NCBI GenBank assembly: GCA_001438985.1
Contig: LIAZ01000013.1
Location: 1 to 13,801 of the forward strand
Origin: Acidimicrobium sp. BACL17 MAG-120823-bin42
Lineage (GTDB): Bacteria > Actinomycetota > Acidimicrobiia > Acidimicrobiales > Ilumatobacteraceae
Length of the DNA stretch: 13,801 nt
Direction: 5' to 3'
Under the pieces are notes generated by a model, which saw nothing but the letters and a program-made list of their open reading frames with translations, was not told where the DNA came from and did no database searches. Positions 1 through 6,708 of this stretch are shown in pieces; positions within the stretch are counted from its first letter, which is position 1, and each line of letters begins with the position of its first letter. A program made the position numbers and the translations under genes.

Positions 1-1
1 G

Positions 2-85
2 GACACTGAAGGTGTGCTTGCTATCCATTCTTTGACATTGACCAGTGTTGGTTCGGGAATGAGTGTGCTGAGTTCTCCTGAGTGA
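2..85 (+). CDS. Possible 3' end of a gene entering from the left (partial)
   Basis: One plus-strand frame is open from base 2 to a TGA at 83-85. It would encode the last 27 residues of a protein, ending in SVLSSPE. No motif is recognisable. Hairpins follow within 60 bp, which fits a gene end facing the minus-strand tRNA gene. A frame this short can be open by chance, and the other two plus frames close early, so this is only a possible gene tail. Confidence 0.25.
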   Translation, partial: DTEGVLAIHSLTLTSVGSGMSVLSSPE

Positions 86-120
86 AAGGAGAGGCTCAAC
101 GAACAGTCAGAACACTCACT

Positions 121-135
121 TGGCTAGACAAGCCA
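121..135. terminator. Small stem-loop between the left edge and the tRNA
   Basis: Bases 121-125 (tggct) are the exact reverse complement of 131-135 (agcca), with a 5-base loop. No T-run follows on either strand. It may form part of a two-sided terminator region together with the larger hairpin at 141-167. Function is inferred only from position. Confidence 0.3.
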
Positions 136-140
136 CCGAA

Positions 141-167
141 TGTTTCTCAAGTACCACTTGAGAAACA
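141..167 (-). terminator. Perfect 12-bp hairpin downstream of tRNA-Val
   Basis: Bases 141-152 (tgtttctcaagt) are the exact reverse complement of 156-167, separated by a 3-base loop. The hairpin begins 9 bp beyond the encoded CCA end of the minus-strand tRNA, where an intrinsic terminator is expected. It lacks a clear T-run. Actinobacteria often have such hairpin-only terminators, and the symmetry would let it act in both directions. The structure is certain from the sequence. The terminator role is inferred. Confidence 0.6.
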
Positions 168-176
168 ACAAACACA

Positions 177-253
177 TGGTGGGCGTTGAGGGACTTGAAC
201 CCCCGACATCTTCCTTGTAAGGGAAGCGCTCTAGCCAACTGAGCTAAACGCCC
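177..253 (-). tRNA. tRNA-Val (anticodon UAC), CCA encoded
   Basis: Read on the minus strand, the sequence folds as a complete cloverleaf. The acceptor arm GGGCGTT pairs with AACGCCC, and the D arm is GCTC/GAGC around an AGTTGG-containing loop. The anticodon stem CTTCC/GGAAG encloses the loop CTTACAA, giving anticodon TAC (UAC, valine). The T arm GGGGG/CCCTC has a TTCAAGT loop with one G-U pair. The discriminator base is A (180), followed by CCA at 179-177, so the 3' end is genomically encoded. The gene lies 94 bp downstream of the last gene of the importer operon, but probably has its own promoter near 270. Confidence 0.96.
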
Positions 254-269
254 GGATTACTGACTATTG

Positions 270-275
270 ATAATA
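270..275 (-). promoter_or_regulatory. Candidate -10 box of the tRNA-Val promoter
   Basis: On the minus strand the hexamer TATTAT lies at 275-270, about 17 bp upstream of the mature 5' end of the tRNA at 253, so a start about 7 bp after it would give a short leader. No good -35 hexamer is visible at the usual distance. The call rests on the -10 match and its position only. Confidence 0.35.
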
Positions 276-305
276 CAAGGATCTCGCAGAAAACTGCACC
301 CAAGC

Positions 306-323
306 CACCACTTTTTAGCGGTG
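306..323 (-). terminator. Weak hairpin after the importer operon
   Basis: Bases 306-311 (caccac) can pair with 318-323 (gcggtg) around a 6-base loop, with one G-T pair. It lies 24 bp past the stop codon of the last gene of the minus-strand operon. There is no T-run after it. It is a possible weak terminator separating the operon from the tRNA gene. Confidence 0.25.
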
Positions 324-346
324 TACGAACGTGTAAACGCGCCCTA

Positions 347-1072
347 TTAATTGATCTTTTTTGCCCAATCAGCGAATCGGTGCGAGATCAGCGACTGCAT
401 CCGATCAATCGACATCAGGTACCCAACAAATGCCAAGTCATCACAATGATCTGGAAGATGGCCGCTATTGCGGAACTGGTTTAACACCAGCGTGCACCAG
501 GATGAATATCGCTCAAACTGTTCTGGCGTGAACGCATCGAGATCTAACTGCCATGACTCGTTGATCTGACCGTATTCCCACATCCAGTCAATGACATATG
601 CATCAATGACTGCCGCGCGAGGTTCGTCGCGTATCAACAAATTCATGAGCGATGATCCGACTACCGGACCAAGCTCGGCCAGTTGAGATGAATAATAGAA
701 ATCAAACGTTGGTGTTTCTTTGAACTGCACCATGATCTCGCCGATATTGATGTCTTCACGCTGAGCAACAGGCTTGATGCGGCTCTGCATGCGCGACTCG
801 CGCTCGCTCACCCATACCATTGCTGCACAAAAGGATCGGTACAGATCGTCTGCATCTTTTGACCACTCAAACATTGACTTAACCATTGCGCGCGAGATGC
901 GGTGTGGGAAAGACCAATCGGTTGAGATGTTGAGCCCACAACGTTCTGTGGTCCACTGCTCACGATTCCACAAGGGCCCCGCATTCGAAAATGACTTTGC
1001 CCCATCGCGGACGTACACATTGAGCAATGTGACCAAACGAGACCATGCTTGGCGCGAAACCGGCTCAGCCAT
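347..1072 (-). CDS. Hypothetical protein, 241 aa, coupled to the phosphatase gene
   Basis: I do not recognise this protein. It has no signal peptide or membrane segment and looks soluble and cytoplasmic. It is rich in Trp, Arg and acidic residues. The middle (about residues 130-175) looks helical, with a WMWEYG stretch, and the C-terminus is basic (HRFADWAKKIN). The ATG at 1072 overlaps the end of the phosphatase gene by 8 bases (ATGGCTGA), which supports both the start and translational coupling. It is the last gene of the six-gene minus-strand operon and ends in TAA at 347. Antisense frames over this region are shorter and show no familiar motif. The coding call is strong because of length and overlap, but the function is unknown. 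Its position suggests that it works with, or is regulated with, the phosphatase and importer. Confidence 0.8.
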   Translation of the reverse strand: MAEPVSRQAWSRLVTLLNVYVRDGAKSFSNAGPLWNREQWTTERCGLNISTDWSFPHRISRAMVKSMFEWSKDADDLYRSFCAAMVWVSERESRMQSRIKPVAQREDINIGEIMVQFKETPTFDFYYSSQLAELGPVVGSSLMNLLIRDEPRAAVIDAYVIDWMWEYGQINESWQLDLDAFTPEQFERYSSWCTLVLNQFRNSGHLPDHCDDLAFVGYLMSIDRMQSLISHRFADWAKKIN

Positions 1073-1832
1073 GCGTGCTTCGAATCTCTCGCAGTGCCGC
1101 TAACAACTCTGGCGTGGCAGCGACGATTGGCGTTCGCTTGGCCGCGTATTCGGTGACTGCAAGATCGCGATCCTTGTGCTCGGCAAATGACACGCCTGCT
1201 TCTTCACAAATCATGATGCTTGCCATGTAGTCCCACACACCGTGGCTATGGAAGTCGATCCAGCCATCGAGTACTCCCTGGGCAACGAGACAGATGTCGA
1301 GCGCTGCGGCACCGAGTGCACGAAACTGCGCCCACTTCGGACGAAATGAGGCCAAACCAGAAACACCTACCACCGCCTGCTTTAACTCGGTGCAACCCGA
1401 ATGCGACATGCGCTTGCCATTATGAAACGCGCCTTCGCCGCGAGTTGCCCAGTAGCGATCCTTCCCCGAAGCCTGGTTAACAACAAGTGCGGCTCGCGGA
1501 CCATCTTGGTCAATTGCACACAACGCGGTTGCGTACCACTGTACGCCGCGGCTTGCATTAGTTGAACCATCAAGTGGATCCATGATGACCATGATGCTGT
1601 CTGTGCCAAACTCACCCGTACGTTCACTCTCTTCGGAAAGCACCGCGCATCCTGCTTCGTGCAATATGGCAAGCGCTGCATTATCAGCCGCAACATCTAC
1701 CGAATACTGCGTGTGTCGGACACCCGAAAAACCCCAATCGGTGTTGCTACTGAGCACTACCGAAACTGCGTCTGCAACCTGGTTCAGCATCGCAAGGATT
1801 TCGGCGTTTGAGCTTAAACGTGTCAGTTTCAT
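1065..1832 (-). CDS. Inositol monophosphatase family phosphatase
   Basis: This is a Mg-dependent, Li-sensitive-type phosphomonoesterase of the IMPase/FBPase/CysQ superfamily, 255 aa, close to the usual length. Metal-site motifs are in order: SEES at residues 66-69 (family GEE-like region), MDPLDGSTN at 84-92 (motif A, Asp85 and Asp88), and WDYMASIMICEEAG at 200-213 (motif B, Asp201). The RALGAAALD stretch at 171-179 is also typical. Substrate cannot be fixed from motifs. Inositol 1-phosphate, fructose 1,6-bisphosphate and 3'-phosphoadenosine 5'-phosphate (PAP) are the known choices in the family. The ATG at 1832 lies 6 bp after the permease stop, and the gene end overlaps the next gene by 8 bp, so it belongs to the importer operon. 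A role in recycling PAP from the nearby sulfotransferase is possible but unproven. Confidence 0.9.
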   Translation of the reverse strand: MKLTRLSSNAEILAMLNQVADAVSVVLSSNTDWGFSGVRHTQYSVDVAADNAALAILHEAGCAVLSEESERTGEFGTDSIMVIMDPLDGSTNASRGVQWYATALCAIDQDGPRAALVVNQASGKDRYWATRGEGAFHNGKRMSHSGCTELKQAVVGVSGLASFRPKWAQFRALGAAALDICLVAQGVLDGWIDFHSHGVWDYMASIMICEEAGVSFAEHKDRDLAVTEYAAKRTPIVAATPELLAALREIRSTHG

Positions 1833-1838
1833 GAACGA

Positions 1839-2780
1839 TTAGCGCTCGTCGCGAACGAATGGCTGGCCCAACATCTTTGGTGCTCCCAGCAACTTGCGAG
1901 CCCGTGGCGTAGACAGCATGACGAGGACAAACAGCGTTGCAAGATATGGCAACATCTGAACGATTTCTGGCGGCAAAATATTGATCTGCTGCCCTTGCAA
2001 TGTGAACGGCACTTGCAGTGTGAAGCCAAACAACACTGCACCAGCAATCGCACGCAGTGGACGCCACGAGGCGAACACCACCAATGCAAGTGCAATCCAA
2101 CCAATACCATTTGTTGTTGCCGCCTGGCTCCATGCCGTGCCGCGAGCAAGCATGAACCAGCCTCCGGCAAGACCCATCAGTGCACCGCCAATAATGGTGT
2201 GCACGAATCTGACACGAGCAACCGAAACACCTTGTGCATCTACCGTTGCTGGCGCGTCGCCAGTTGCGCGCAAGATCAACCCAGGACGCGTTCGATTGAG
2301 ATACAACGAACAGGCCACTGCACCCACCCACGTGAGATACGTGATGGGATCATGACCAAAGATGATTGGACCAACAATCGGCAAATCAGTCAGGGGTCCT
2401 AAATCAATCGGTGTGATCACTACAGGACGAGTTTTACCTTCAACTGGCTTACCGATGAATTGAGATAGCCCATTGCCAAAGATGACCAACGCCAAACCTG
2501 CAACGATCTGATTCGCTCGCAACGTAATTGACAGAGTGGCGTGAATTAATGCCATTGCTGCCCCAACCGCTACTGGCAACAACAACGCCAACCACACGTT
2601 GCCTGTGGCATCGCCAACCAAGAACGCGGTTACCGCTCCCATCAGCAAAATACCTTCAACACCAAGATTGATGACACCCGAGCGTTCCGTCAAAATGGCA
2701 CCAATTGTTGCCAGAATCAAGGTGGTGGCAATGCTGAAGGCATCTGCAAATGTAAGAACCCAAACATTGGCATTCATCAC
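1839..2780 (-). CDS. BMP/NupQ-type ABC importer permease, transporter 1
   Basis: This is an integral membrane subunit of a nucleoside/purine-type ABC importer, about 313 aa, usual for the second (NupQ-like) permease. It is hydrophobic throughout with about eight to ten predicted membrane segments. The conserved TERSGVINLGVEG motif is at residues 31-43, the cytoplasmic region expected to meet the ATPase. Two starts are possible. GTG at 2780 gives a 4-base GTGA overlap with the preceding stop, and ATG at 2777 gives a 1-base TGATG overlap. Both imply translational coupling to the partner permease. It forms a heterodimer with the product of the upstream permease gene. Six bases separate its TAA stop from the phosphatase start. 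The family is certain and the substrate is inferred. Confidence 0.93.
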   Translation of the reverse strand: MMNANVWVLTFADAFSIATTLILATIGAILTERSGVINLGVEGILLMGAVTAFLVGDATGNVWLALLLPVAVGAAMALIHATLSITLRANQIVAGLALVIFGNGLSQFIGKPVEGKTRPVVITPIDLGPLTDLPIVGPIIFGHDPITYLTWVGAVACSLYLNRTRPGLILRATGDAPATVDAQGVSVARVRFVHTIIGGALMGLAGGWFMLARGTAWSQAATTNGIGWIALALVVFASWRPLRAIAGAVLFGFTLQVPFTLQGQQINILPPEIVQMLPYLATLFVLVMLSTPRARKLLGAPKMLGQPFVRDER

Positions 2781-3883
2781 GCACCTACCGTTTGTTGCAC
2801 GCGACGCACACGCAAGCGATTACGCCTAAACACTTCGCCGCCGAGCGCAAACAACAACACAGCACCCTGCAGCACCACAGCAATGGAAATTGGCACGGGG
2901 TTTGTGGAGATCTGCAACGAAGCGCCGCCTTCACGCAGACCCGCAAACAAAATCGCTGTCAGCACAACAGCCATAAAGTTGTATCTGGCAAGAGCCGCAA
3001 CAACGATTCCTGCGTAACCAAAGCCAACCTGCAACAAGCCTGGATCTACTTTTCCGGCAGGGCCGACGACATACATTGCCCCCGCCAAGCCTGCGAGCGC
3101 ACCCGAAAACAGCAACACCGAAAGTGTGAGTTTGGTTGCATTCATTCCGGCATAGCGAGCAGTGTTTGGCGAATCAGCCAACACGGAAGTTTCGTAACCA
3201 TAGTTAGAACGCTTCATGAACCAGTACAAACCAACTGCAAGTCCTACCGCAATGATCACCGTTGGATATGTACGAGTACTGCCGAAACTAGACAACCGGG
3301 CCGACGCTTCGATTACACGACCTTGAGGAAATGAAGTGGTTGGATCACGGAAAAAACCGCGACTTCCGAAAATGAAATAGTTAACAAGATTCAGCGCAAC
3401 ATAATTAAGCAGCAATGTGCTGACGATTTCGCTTGTTCCCATTTTTGCACGCAACACCGCCGGCACAAGCACCCACAACGCCCCGGTACATGCACCCGTC
3501 AACAGCACCACTGGTACTGCAGCGAACCCAGGCAAATATCCGGCCAAAGCAATGCCCGCCCAAGCGGAGCCAATCATTCCGAGATACATCTGTCCTTCTT
3601 CGCCGATGTTGAACAGATTCATGCGAAATGCAAACGCAGCGGCAAGACCAGTGCAGATCAGCGGAGTGGCTGTGCCGAGCGTGTTCGTGATGCCTCGTGT
3701 TGATGTGAACCCTCGGTCTATCAATAGTGCGAAGGTGCCAATCGGAGAATGTCCAGTGAAAGCAAGAAACACCCCACCAACAATGAATGCACAAAACAGC
3801 GAGCCAATAGGCACTGCCGCATACAGCCATTTCGGCGACGTTAATCGTGGCTCAAGGTCGACGCGCCAGTTACCCACGTTCAC
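2777..3883 (-). CDS. BMP/NupP-type ABC importer permease, transporter 1
   Basis: This is the first (NupP-like) permease of transporter 1, 368 aa, with many hydrophobic segments from about residue 20 to 360. The NIGEEGQ signature at residues 92-98 matches this permease family and follows the first long hydrophobic stretch. The GTG start at 3883 sits in a GTGA overlap with the ATPase stop, so translation is probably coupled. The alternative internal ATGs would remove the first membrane segment. It is expected to pair with the following permease to form the pore. The C-terminus is basic (RRNRLRVRRVQQ), consistent with a cytoplasmic end. The family is clear, and the transported compound (nucleoside, nucleobase or a related molecule) cannot be read from the sequence. 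Confidence 0.94.
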   Translation of the reverse strand: MNVGNWRVDLEPRLTSPKWLYAAVPIGSLFCAFIVGGVFLAFTGHSPIGTFALLIDRGFTSTRGITNTLGTATPLICTGLAAAFAFRMNLFNIGEEGQMYLGMIGSAWAGIALAGYLPGFAAVPVVLLTGACTGALWVLVPAVLRAKMGTSEIVSTLLLNYVALNLVNYFIFGSRGFFRDPTTSFPQGRVIEASARLSSFGSTRTYPTVIIAVGLAVGLYWFMKRSNYGYETSVLADSPNTARYAGMNATKLTLSVLLFSGALAGLAGAMYVVGPAGKVDPGLLQVGFGYAGIVVAALARYNFMAVVLTAILFAGLREGGASLQISTNPVPISIAVVLQGAVLLFALGGEVFRRNRLRVRRVQQTVGA

Positions 3884-5424
3884 GACAGTCCCGCCATTGC
3901 TAGGCCTACCAATTCGACGTCCACCTCGGAGCCAAGCGCCTCGTGAACTACCGAGCCTCGATACAACACCATCACCCTGTCGGCAAGCGTTAGCACCTCG
4001 TCCAAGTCTTCACTAATCAGCAGAATGGCTTTTCCTGCTGCACGAGCCTCATCAAGCAACTTGTGTACCGCTTCTACTGCCCCAACATCGAGGCCTCGAG
4101 TTGGCGAACATACGACTAACACTCGGGAATTATCTCCTGCAGCGAATATCTCTCGCGCCAACAACACCTTCTGCGAGTTTCCACCCGACAACTTACGAGT
4201 GGCGGTGTGAGCATGGGGTGTTTTGATTTCGAGTTGTTTGATAAATGCCTCAGCCTCATCAAGTGCTGCTTTGCGGTCAACGAAAAATCCGCGTTTGCGC
4301 GTAAGCACCAAGTTGTCAACAATCGATAGCGATGGTGCAAGACCTGTTCCCAACCGATCTTCTGGCACATATGCAAGACCTGCCTTGCGAACATTGCGTA
4401 TGCCTATTCCATTGACTCGTGCACCATTGATCAAAATTTCGCCACTCGTTGGTGCCTGCAATCCAGCAACAATCTCAGCAAGTTCACGCTGGCCATTGCC
4501 CGATACTCCCGCAATACCAACGATCTCTCCTGCACGCACGCTGAACGAAACTTGCGAGATGTGATCTACGCCATCTCTTGTCAGTCCCACATTGTCGAGA
4601 TGAAGCAGTGTGTCTTGTGCGGCCACTCGTGAACGACGTGGCGACAAATCAATGTCTCGCCCAACCATCAGCTCTGCAAGTTTGCGGGTATCTGCCTCGC
4701 CCCTCGCAACCGAGCCCGTCACGCGACCATCGCGCATCACGGTGACACGATCCGAAATGTCAACAACCTCGCCAAGTTTGTGACTGACGAATACCACCGA
4801 CTTTCCTGCTTGTGTCATGGCACGCACTGTCTCGAACAACTTCTCTACTTCTGGAGGTGCGAGAAGCGCAGTTGGTTCGTCAAGTAGCAAGATTTCTGCA
4901 CCCTGATATAGCGCCTTGACAATTTCAACACGTTGTCGTTGCCCTGCAGAAAGATCGCCCACTGATGCTTTGGGATCGAGTGGCAAACCGAACCGCTCGG
5001 CCACCTCTGCAACTTGATTCTCTAAATCGTTGGTTCGCAATCGAAATGGCAAATTGCGGTGACCCAACACGACGTTTTCCGCCACGCTAAACCGATCCAC
5101 CAATCGGAAATGTTGGTGCACCATGGCGATGCCATTTTGCAAACCATGTCGCGGACTCGTGAGCCGAATCTGTGTCCCGTTGCGCAACACTGCACCTTCG
5201 TCGGGTTTATACAAACCACACAACACCGATGCCAGCGTGCTCTTGCCTGCGCCATTTTCTCCAAGCAAGGTATGCACTTCGCCGGGCAACAAGTCGAAAT
5301 CAACGTGATCGTTGGCGAGAACGCCAGGAAAACGTTTGGTGACGTGTCGAGCAGAGAGCGCAAAGAGGGTCGCACCGCCTAGGCGATGCGACCCCAATGC
5401 CGCCTCCGAGGAGGCATTACTCAT
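3880..5424 (-). CDS. Tandem-domain ABC importer ATPase, transporter 1
   Basis: This is the cytoplasmic energising subunit, 514 aa, with two nucleotide-binding domains in one chain as in NupO/RbsA-type ATPases. Domain 1 has Walker A GENGAGKST (55-63), Q-loop Gln104, signature LSAGQRQ (158-164), Walker B ILLLDEP (178-184, catalytic Glu183) and H-loop His215. Domain 2 is degenerate: GVSGNGQREL (306-315) replaces Walker A, the signature is LSGGNSQK (412-419), and the Walker B region VLVVCSPTRGLDVGA (435-449) lacks the catalytic Asp-Glu pair. One active and one degenerate site is normal for this family. A Cys-Ser pair where the second transporter here has Ala-Gln is a small oddity. The ATG at 5424 follows the lipoprotein stop by 6 bp. 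Confidence 0.96.
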   Translation of the reverse strand: MSNASSEAALGSHRLGGATLFALSARHVTKRFPGVLANDHVDFDLLPGEVHTLLGENGAGKSTLASVLCGLYKPDEGAVLRNGTQIRLTSPRHGLQNGIAMVHQHFRLVDRFSVAENVVLGHRNLPFRLRTNDLENQVAEVAERFGLPLDPKASVGDLSAGQRQRVEIVKALYQGAEILLLDEPTALLAPPEVEKLFETVRAMTQAGKSVVFVSHKLGEVVDISDRVTVMRDGRVTGSVARGEADTRKLAELMVGRDIDLSPRRSRVAAQDTLLHLDNVGLTRDGVDHISQVSFSVRAGEIVGIAGVSGNGQRELAEIVAGLQAPTSGEILINGARVNGIGIRNVRKAGLAYVPEDRLGTGLAPSLSIVDNLVLTRKRGFFVDRKAALDEAEAFIKQLEIKTPHAHTATRKLSGGNSQKVLLAREIFAAGDNSRVLVVCSPTRGLDVGAVEAVHKLLDEARAAGKAILLISEDLDEVLTLADRVMVLYRGSVVHEALGSEVDVELVGLAMAGLS

Positions 5425-5430
5425 AAGGAA

Positions 5431-6552
5431 CTAGCTCGATGGAATTTCGCCGATAACACCTTCAACAAGGTACTGCATACCGAGCAGGTCGCCCAAAGGC
5501 GCAACCACTCCATCAGCAATAACTTCGTTGCCAGCATTGTCGTTGATTGGTCCGGTGAACGGAGCAAATGAACCATCAATGATCGCTGCAGCCCTCTCAG
5601 CAATAAAGTTCTGAGTATCTGCGCTTACCGATGAACCAAATGTTCCAAGCTTGACCGTTCCGTCTGCCATGTTGCCGTAGTACTGGCCTGAGTCACCTGC
5701 TGGGCAAGTGCCTGCTGCGAATTGCTTCGCTGCACTGATGTAGTACGGGCCCCAATCCCAAATTGGTGCGGTGAGCCATGTGTCTGGGAAGTCACCAGCA
5801 ATCGTGTCGGAGTTGTAACCAACCCACTTCGCGCCTGCTTCCATTGCTGCTTCACCAGTTGCCGTTGAGTCTTGGTGCATACCAAGTACATCTGCTCCTG
5901 CTTGCAACAATGCTTGTGCTGCTTCCTTTTCCTTGGCTGGATCAAACCATGTGGATGTCCACTGAACTTGAACTGTTGCATCTGGGTTTACCGATTGAGC
6001 ACCCAATGTGAACGCGTTCAATCCGCGCACAACTTCTGGAATTGGGAATGCTGCTACGTAACCGAGCTTGCCGGTTGGTGATGCTGCGCCGGCTGCGATA
6101 CCCGAGAGGTAACGAGCTTCTTCTGCAGCACCGAAGTAGGTACCCAAGTTTGGTGATGTCTTGTAACCGGTTGCATGCAAGAAGCACTTATCGGTGTACT
6201 TGCCTGACACTTCAAGCATTGGATCCATGTATCCGAACGAAGTTCCGAAAATCAGGTTGTAACCCTCGGCTGCAAGCTGATCGAACGTTGCTGTGGACTC
6301 GGCACCTTCTGGAATGTTCTCCAAACGTGTAACCGAGACTCCAAGCTCTGCTTCGAGTGCTGCGATTCCTTGATCGTGCTGATAGGTGTACCCAGCATCG
6401 CCCGGAACGCCGATGTACACGACGGCAACCTTCAAGTTGTCGTATTCGCCACCCGCGGCCTCAGTTGTTTCTGTTGACGAGCTGCCTCCACAGGCTGCGA
6501 GTCCGAAGACTGCTGCAGCCGCAAGTGCGAAGCCCTTAATGTGCTTCTTCAT
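5431..6552 (-). CDS. BMP-family solute-binding lipoprotein, transporter 1
   Basis: This is the extracytoplasmic substrate receptor of transporter 1, 373 aa. A lysine-rich start (MKKHIKG), a hydrophobic stretch and the lipobox LAAC place the lipidated cysteine at residue 21. A Ser/Thr/Glu-rich linker follows, typical of an anchored binding protein. The mature part matches the Bmp/Med family, including the WDWGPYY motif at 265-271, which is conserved in BMP proteins acting with this ATPase type. Family members bind purine nucleosides, and some are linked to purine bases. The ligand here is unknown. The ATG at 6552 has a strong GGGGGAG Shine-Dalgarno ten bases upstream. It is the first gene of the operon, as usual for a binding protein needed in excess. 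A mini-ORF ends exactly at its ribosome site. Confidence 0.95.
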   Translation of the reverse strand: MKKHIKGFALAAAAVFGLAACGGSSSTETTEAAGGEYDNLKVAVVYIGVPGDAGYTYQHDQGIAALEAELGVSVTRLENIPEGAESTATFDQLAAEGYNLIFGTSFGYMDPMLEVSGKYTDKCFLHATGYKTSPNLGTYFGAAEEARYLSGIAAGAASPTGKLGYVAAFPIPEVVRGLNAFTLGAQSVNPDATVQVQWTSTWFDPAKEKEAAQALLQAGADVLGMHQDSTATGEAAMEAGAKWVGYNSDTIAGDFPDTWLTAPIWDWGPYYISAAKQFAAGTCPAGDSGQYYGNMADGTVKLGTFGSSVSADTQNFIAERAAAIIDGSFAPFTGPINDNAGNEVIADGVVAPLGDLLGMQYLVEGVIGEIPSS

Positions 6553-6561
6553 CTAATTGTT

Positions 6562-6568
6562 CTCCCCC
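6562..6568 (-). promoter_or_regulatory. Strong Shine-Dalgarno site of the lipoprotein gene
   Basis: On the minus strand GGGGGAG runs from 6568 to 6562 and ends 9 bp before the ATG codon at 6552. Its first G is also the last base of the TAG stop of the upstream mini-ORF at 6588-6568. It also forms the last base of the 7-bp inverted repeat at 6568-6584, so folding of that hairpin would occupy only the edge of the site. Confidence 0.7.
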
Positions 6569-6584
6569 TATGCGAAACGCATAG
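6568..6584. promoter_or_regulatory. 7-bp inverted repeat in the lipoprotein 5' region
   Basis: The sequence ctatgcg-aaa-cgcatag is a perfect 7-bp inverted repeat with a 3-base centre. It ends at the GGGGGAG ribosome site of the lipoprotein gene. It may be an RNA hairpin affecting translation or an operator for a repressor. Part of the symmetry comes from a mini-ORF occupying the same bases. Confidence 0.45.
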
Positions 6585-6588
6585 TCAT
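6568..6588 (-). CDS. Possible 6-residue leader peptide (MTMRFA)
   Basis: On the minus strand ATG ACT ATG CGT TTC GCA TAG is preceded by GGAG at 6600-6597 with an 8-base spacer, a normal ribosome-binding geometry. The stop TAG shares its last base with the GGGGGAG ribosome site of the downstream lipoprotein gene, so a terminating ribosome would cover that site. The sequence GGAGAACAA occurs at both ribosome sites, so this could also be a remnant of a duplicated start region. Most of the ORF is a 7-bp inverted repeat. Translation is an inference. Confidence 0.35.
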   Translation of the reverse strand: MTMRFA

Positions 6589-6620
6589 TGTTTGTTCTCC
6601 GCGCCGGATGGCACGCCACG

Positions 6621-6648
6621 AGAATAACACGGTATTTCAGGCTCAAAA
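6621..6648 (-). promoter_or_regulatory. Candidate promoter of the importer 1 operon
   Basis: On the minus strand TTTTGA (6648-6643) is followed 16 bp later by TATTCT (6626-6621), resembling -35 and -10 elements. The start would lie near 6614, giving a leader of about 60 bases that contains the mini-ORF and hairpin. The match to consensus is partial. Confidence 0.3.
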
Positions 6649-6664
6649 TCGCCGAAACGGTCGC

Positions 6665-6680
6665 GTTAACAAAAATTAAC
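6665..6680. promoter_or_regulatory. Inverted repeat gttaa-N6-ttaac before cysD
   Basis: Bases 6665-6669 (gttaa) and 6676-6680 (ttaac) form an AT-rich inverted repeat about 30 bp upstream of the cysD ATG. It overlaps the -35 position expected for a leaderless cysD transcript. Its place between two divergent operons suggests an operator for a regulator of one or both. I cannot match it to a known sulfur regulator site. Confidence 0.35.
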
Positions 6681-6694
6681 ACTCTCCAACCAAC

Positions 6695-6700
6695 TAACCT
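6695..6700 (+). promoter_or_regulatory. Candidate -10 box for a leaderless cysD transcript
   Basis: TAACCT at 6695-6700 fits the actinobacterial TANNNT -10 pattern and ends 8 bases before the cysD ATG at 6709, so transcription would begin at or next to the start codon. The alternative is a weak AAAGG ribosome site at 6701-6705, only 3 bases from the ATG, which is too close to be good. Confidence 0.4.
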
Positions 6701-6708
6701 AAAGGCGT

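Noticed and set aside
28..50. Sequence attctttgacattgacc resembling an rRNA leader antitermination (boxA-like) element
   Set aside because: No rRNA gene follows on the plus strand. The next gene is a minus-strand tRNA, and the similarity is short.
774..1103. Plus-strand frame of 109 codons opposite the unknown 241-aa gene
   Set aside because: It is shorter, has no ribosome site that I can see and is antisense to a gene supported by an 8-base operon overlap.
1747..2331. Minus-strand frame of 194 codons overlapping the permease and phosphatase
   Set aside because: It is an out-of-frame shadow with many Cys and Trp. Both overlapping genes have clear family motifs in their own frames.
2792..3334. 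Plus-strand open frame of 180 codons opposite the NupP-like permease
   Set aside because: Antisense shadow with abundant His, Gln and Cys and no recognisable family. The minus-strand permease accounts for the coding signal.
3417..4016. Plus-strand open frame of 199 codons opposite the permease and ATPase genes
   Set aside because: It lies antisense to two well-identified genes, has a low-complexity Pro/Arg/Thr-rich composition and shows no motif. It is a shadow frame.
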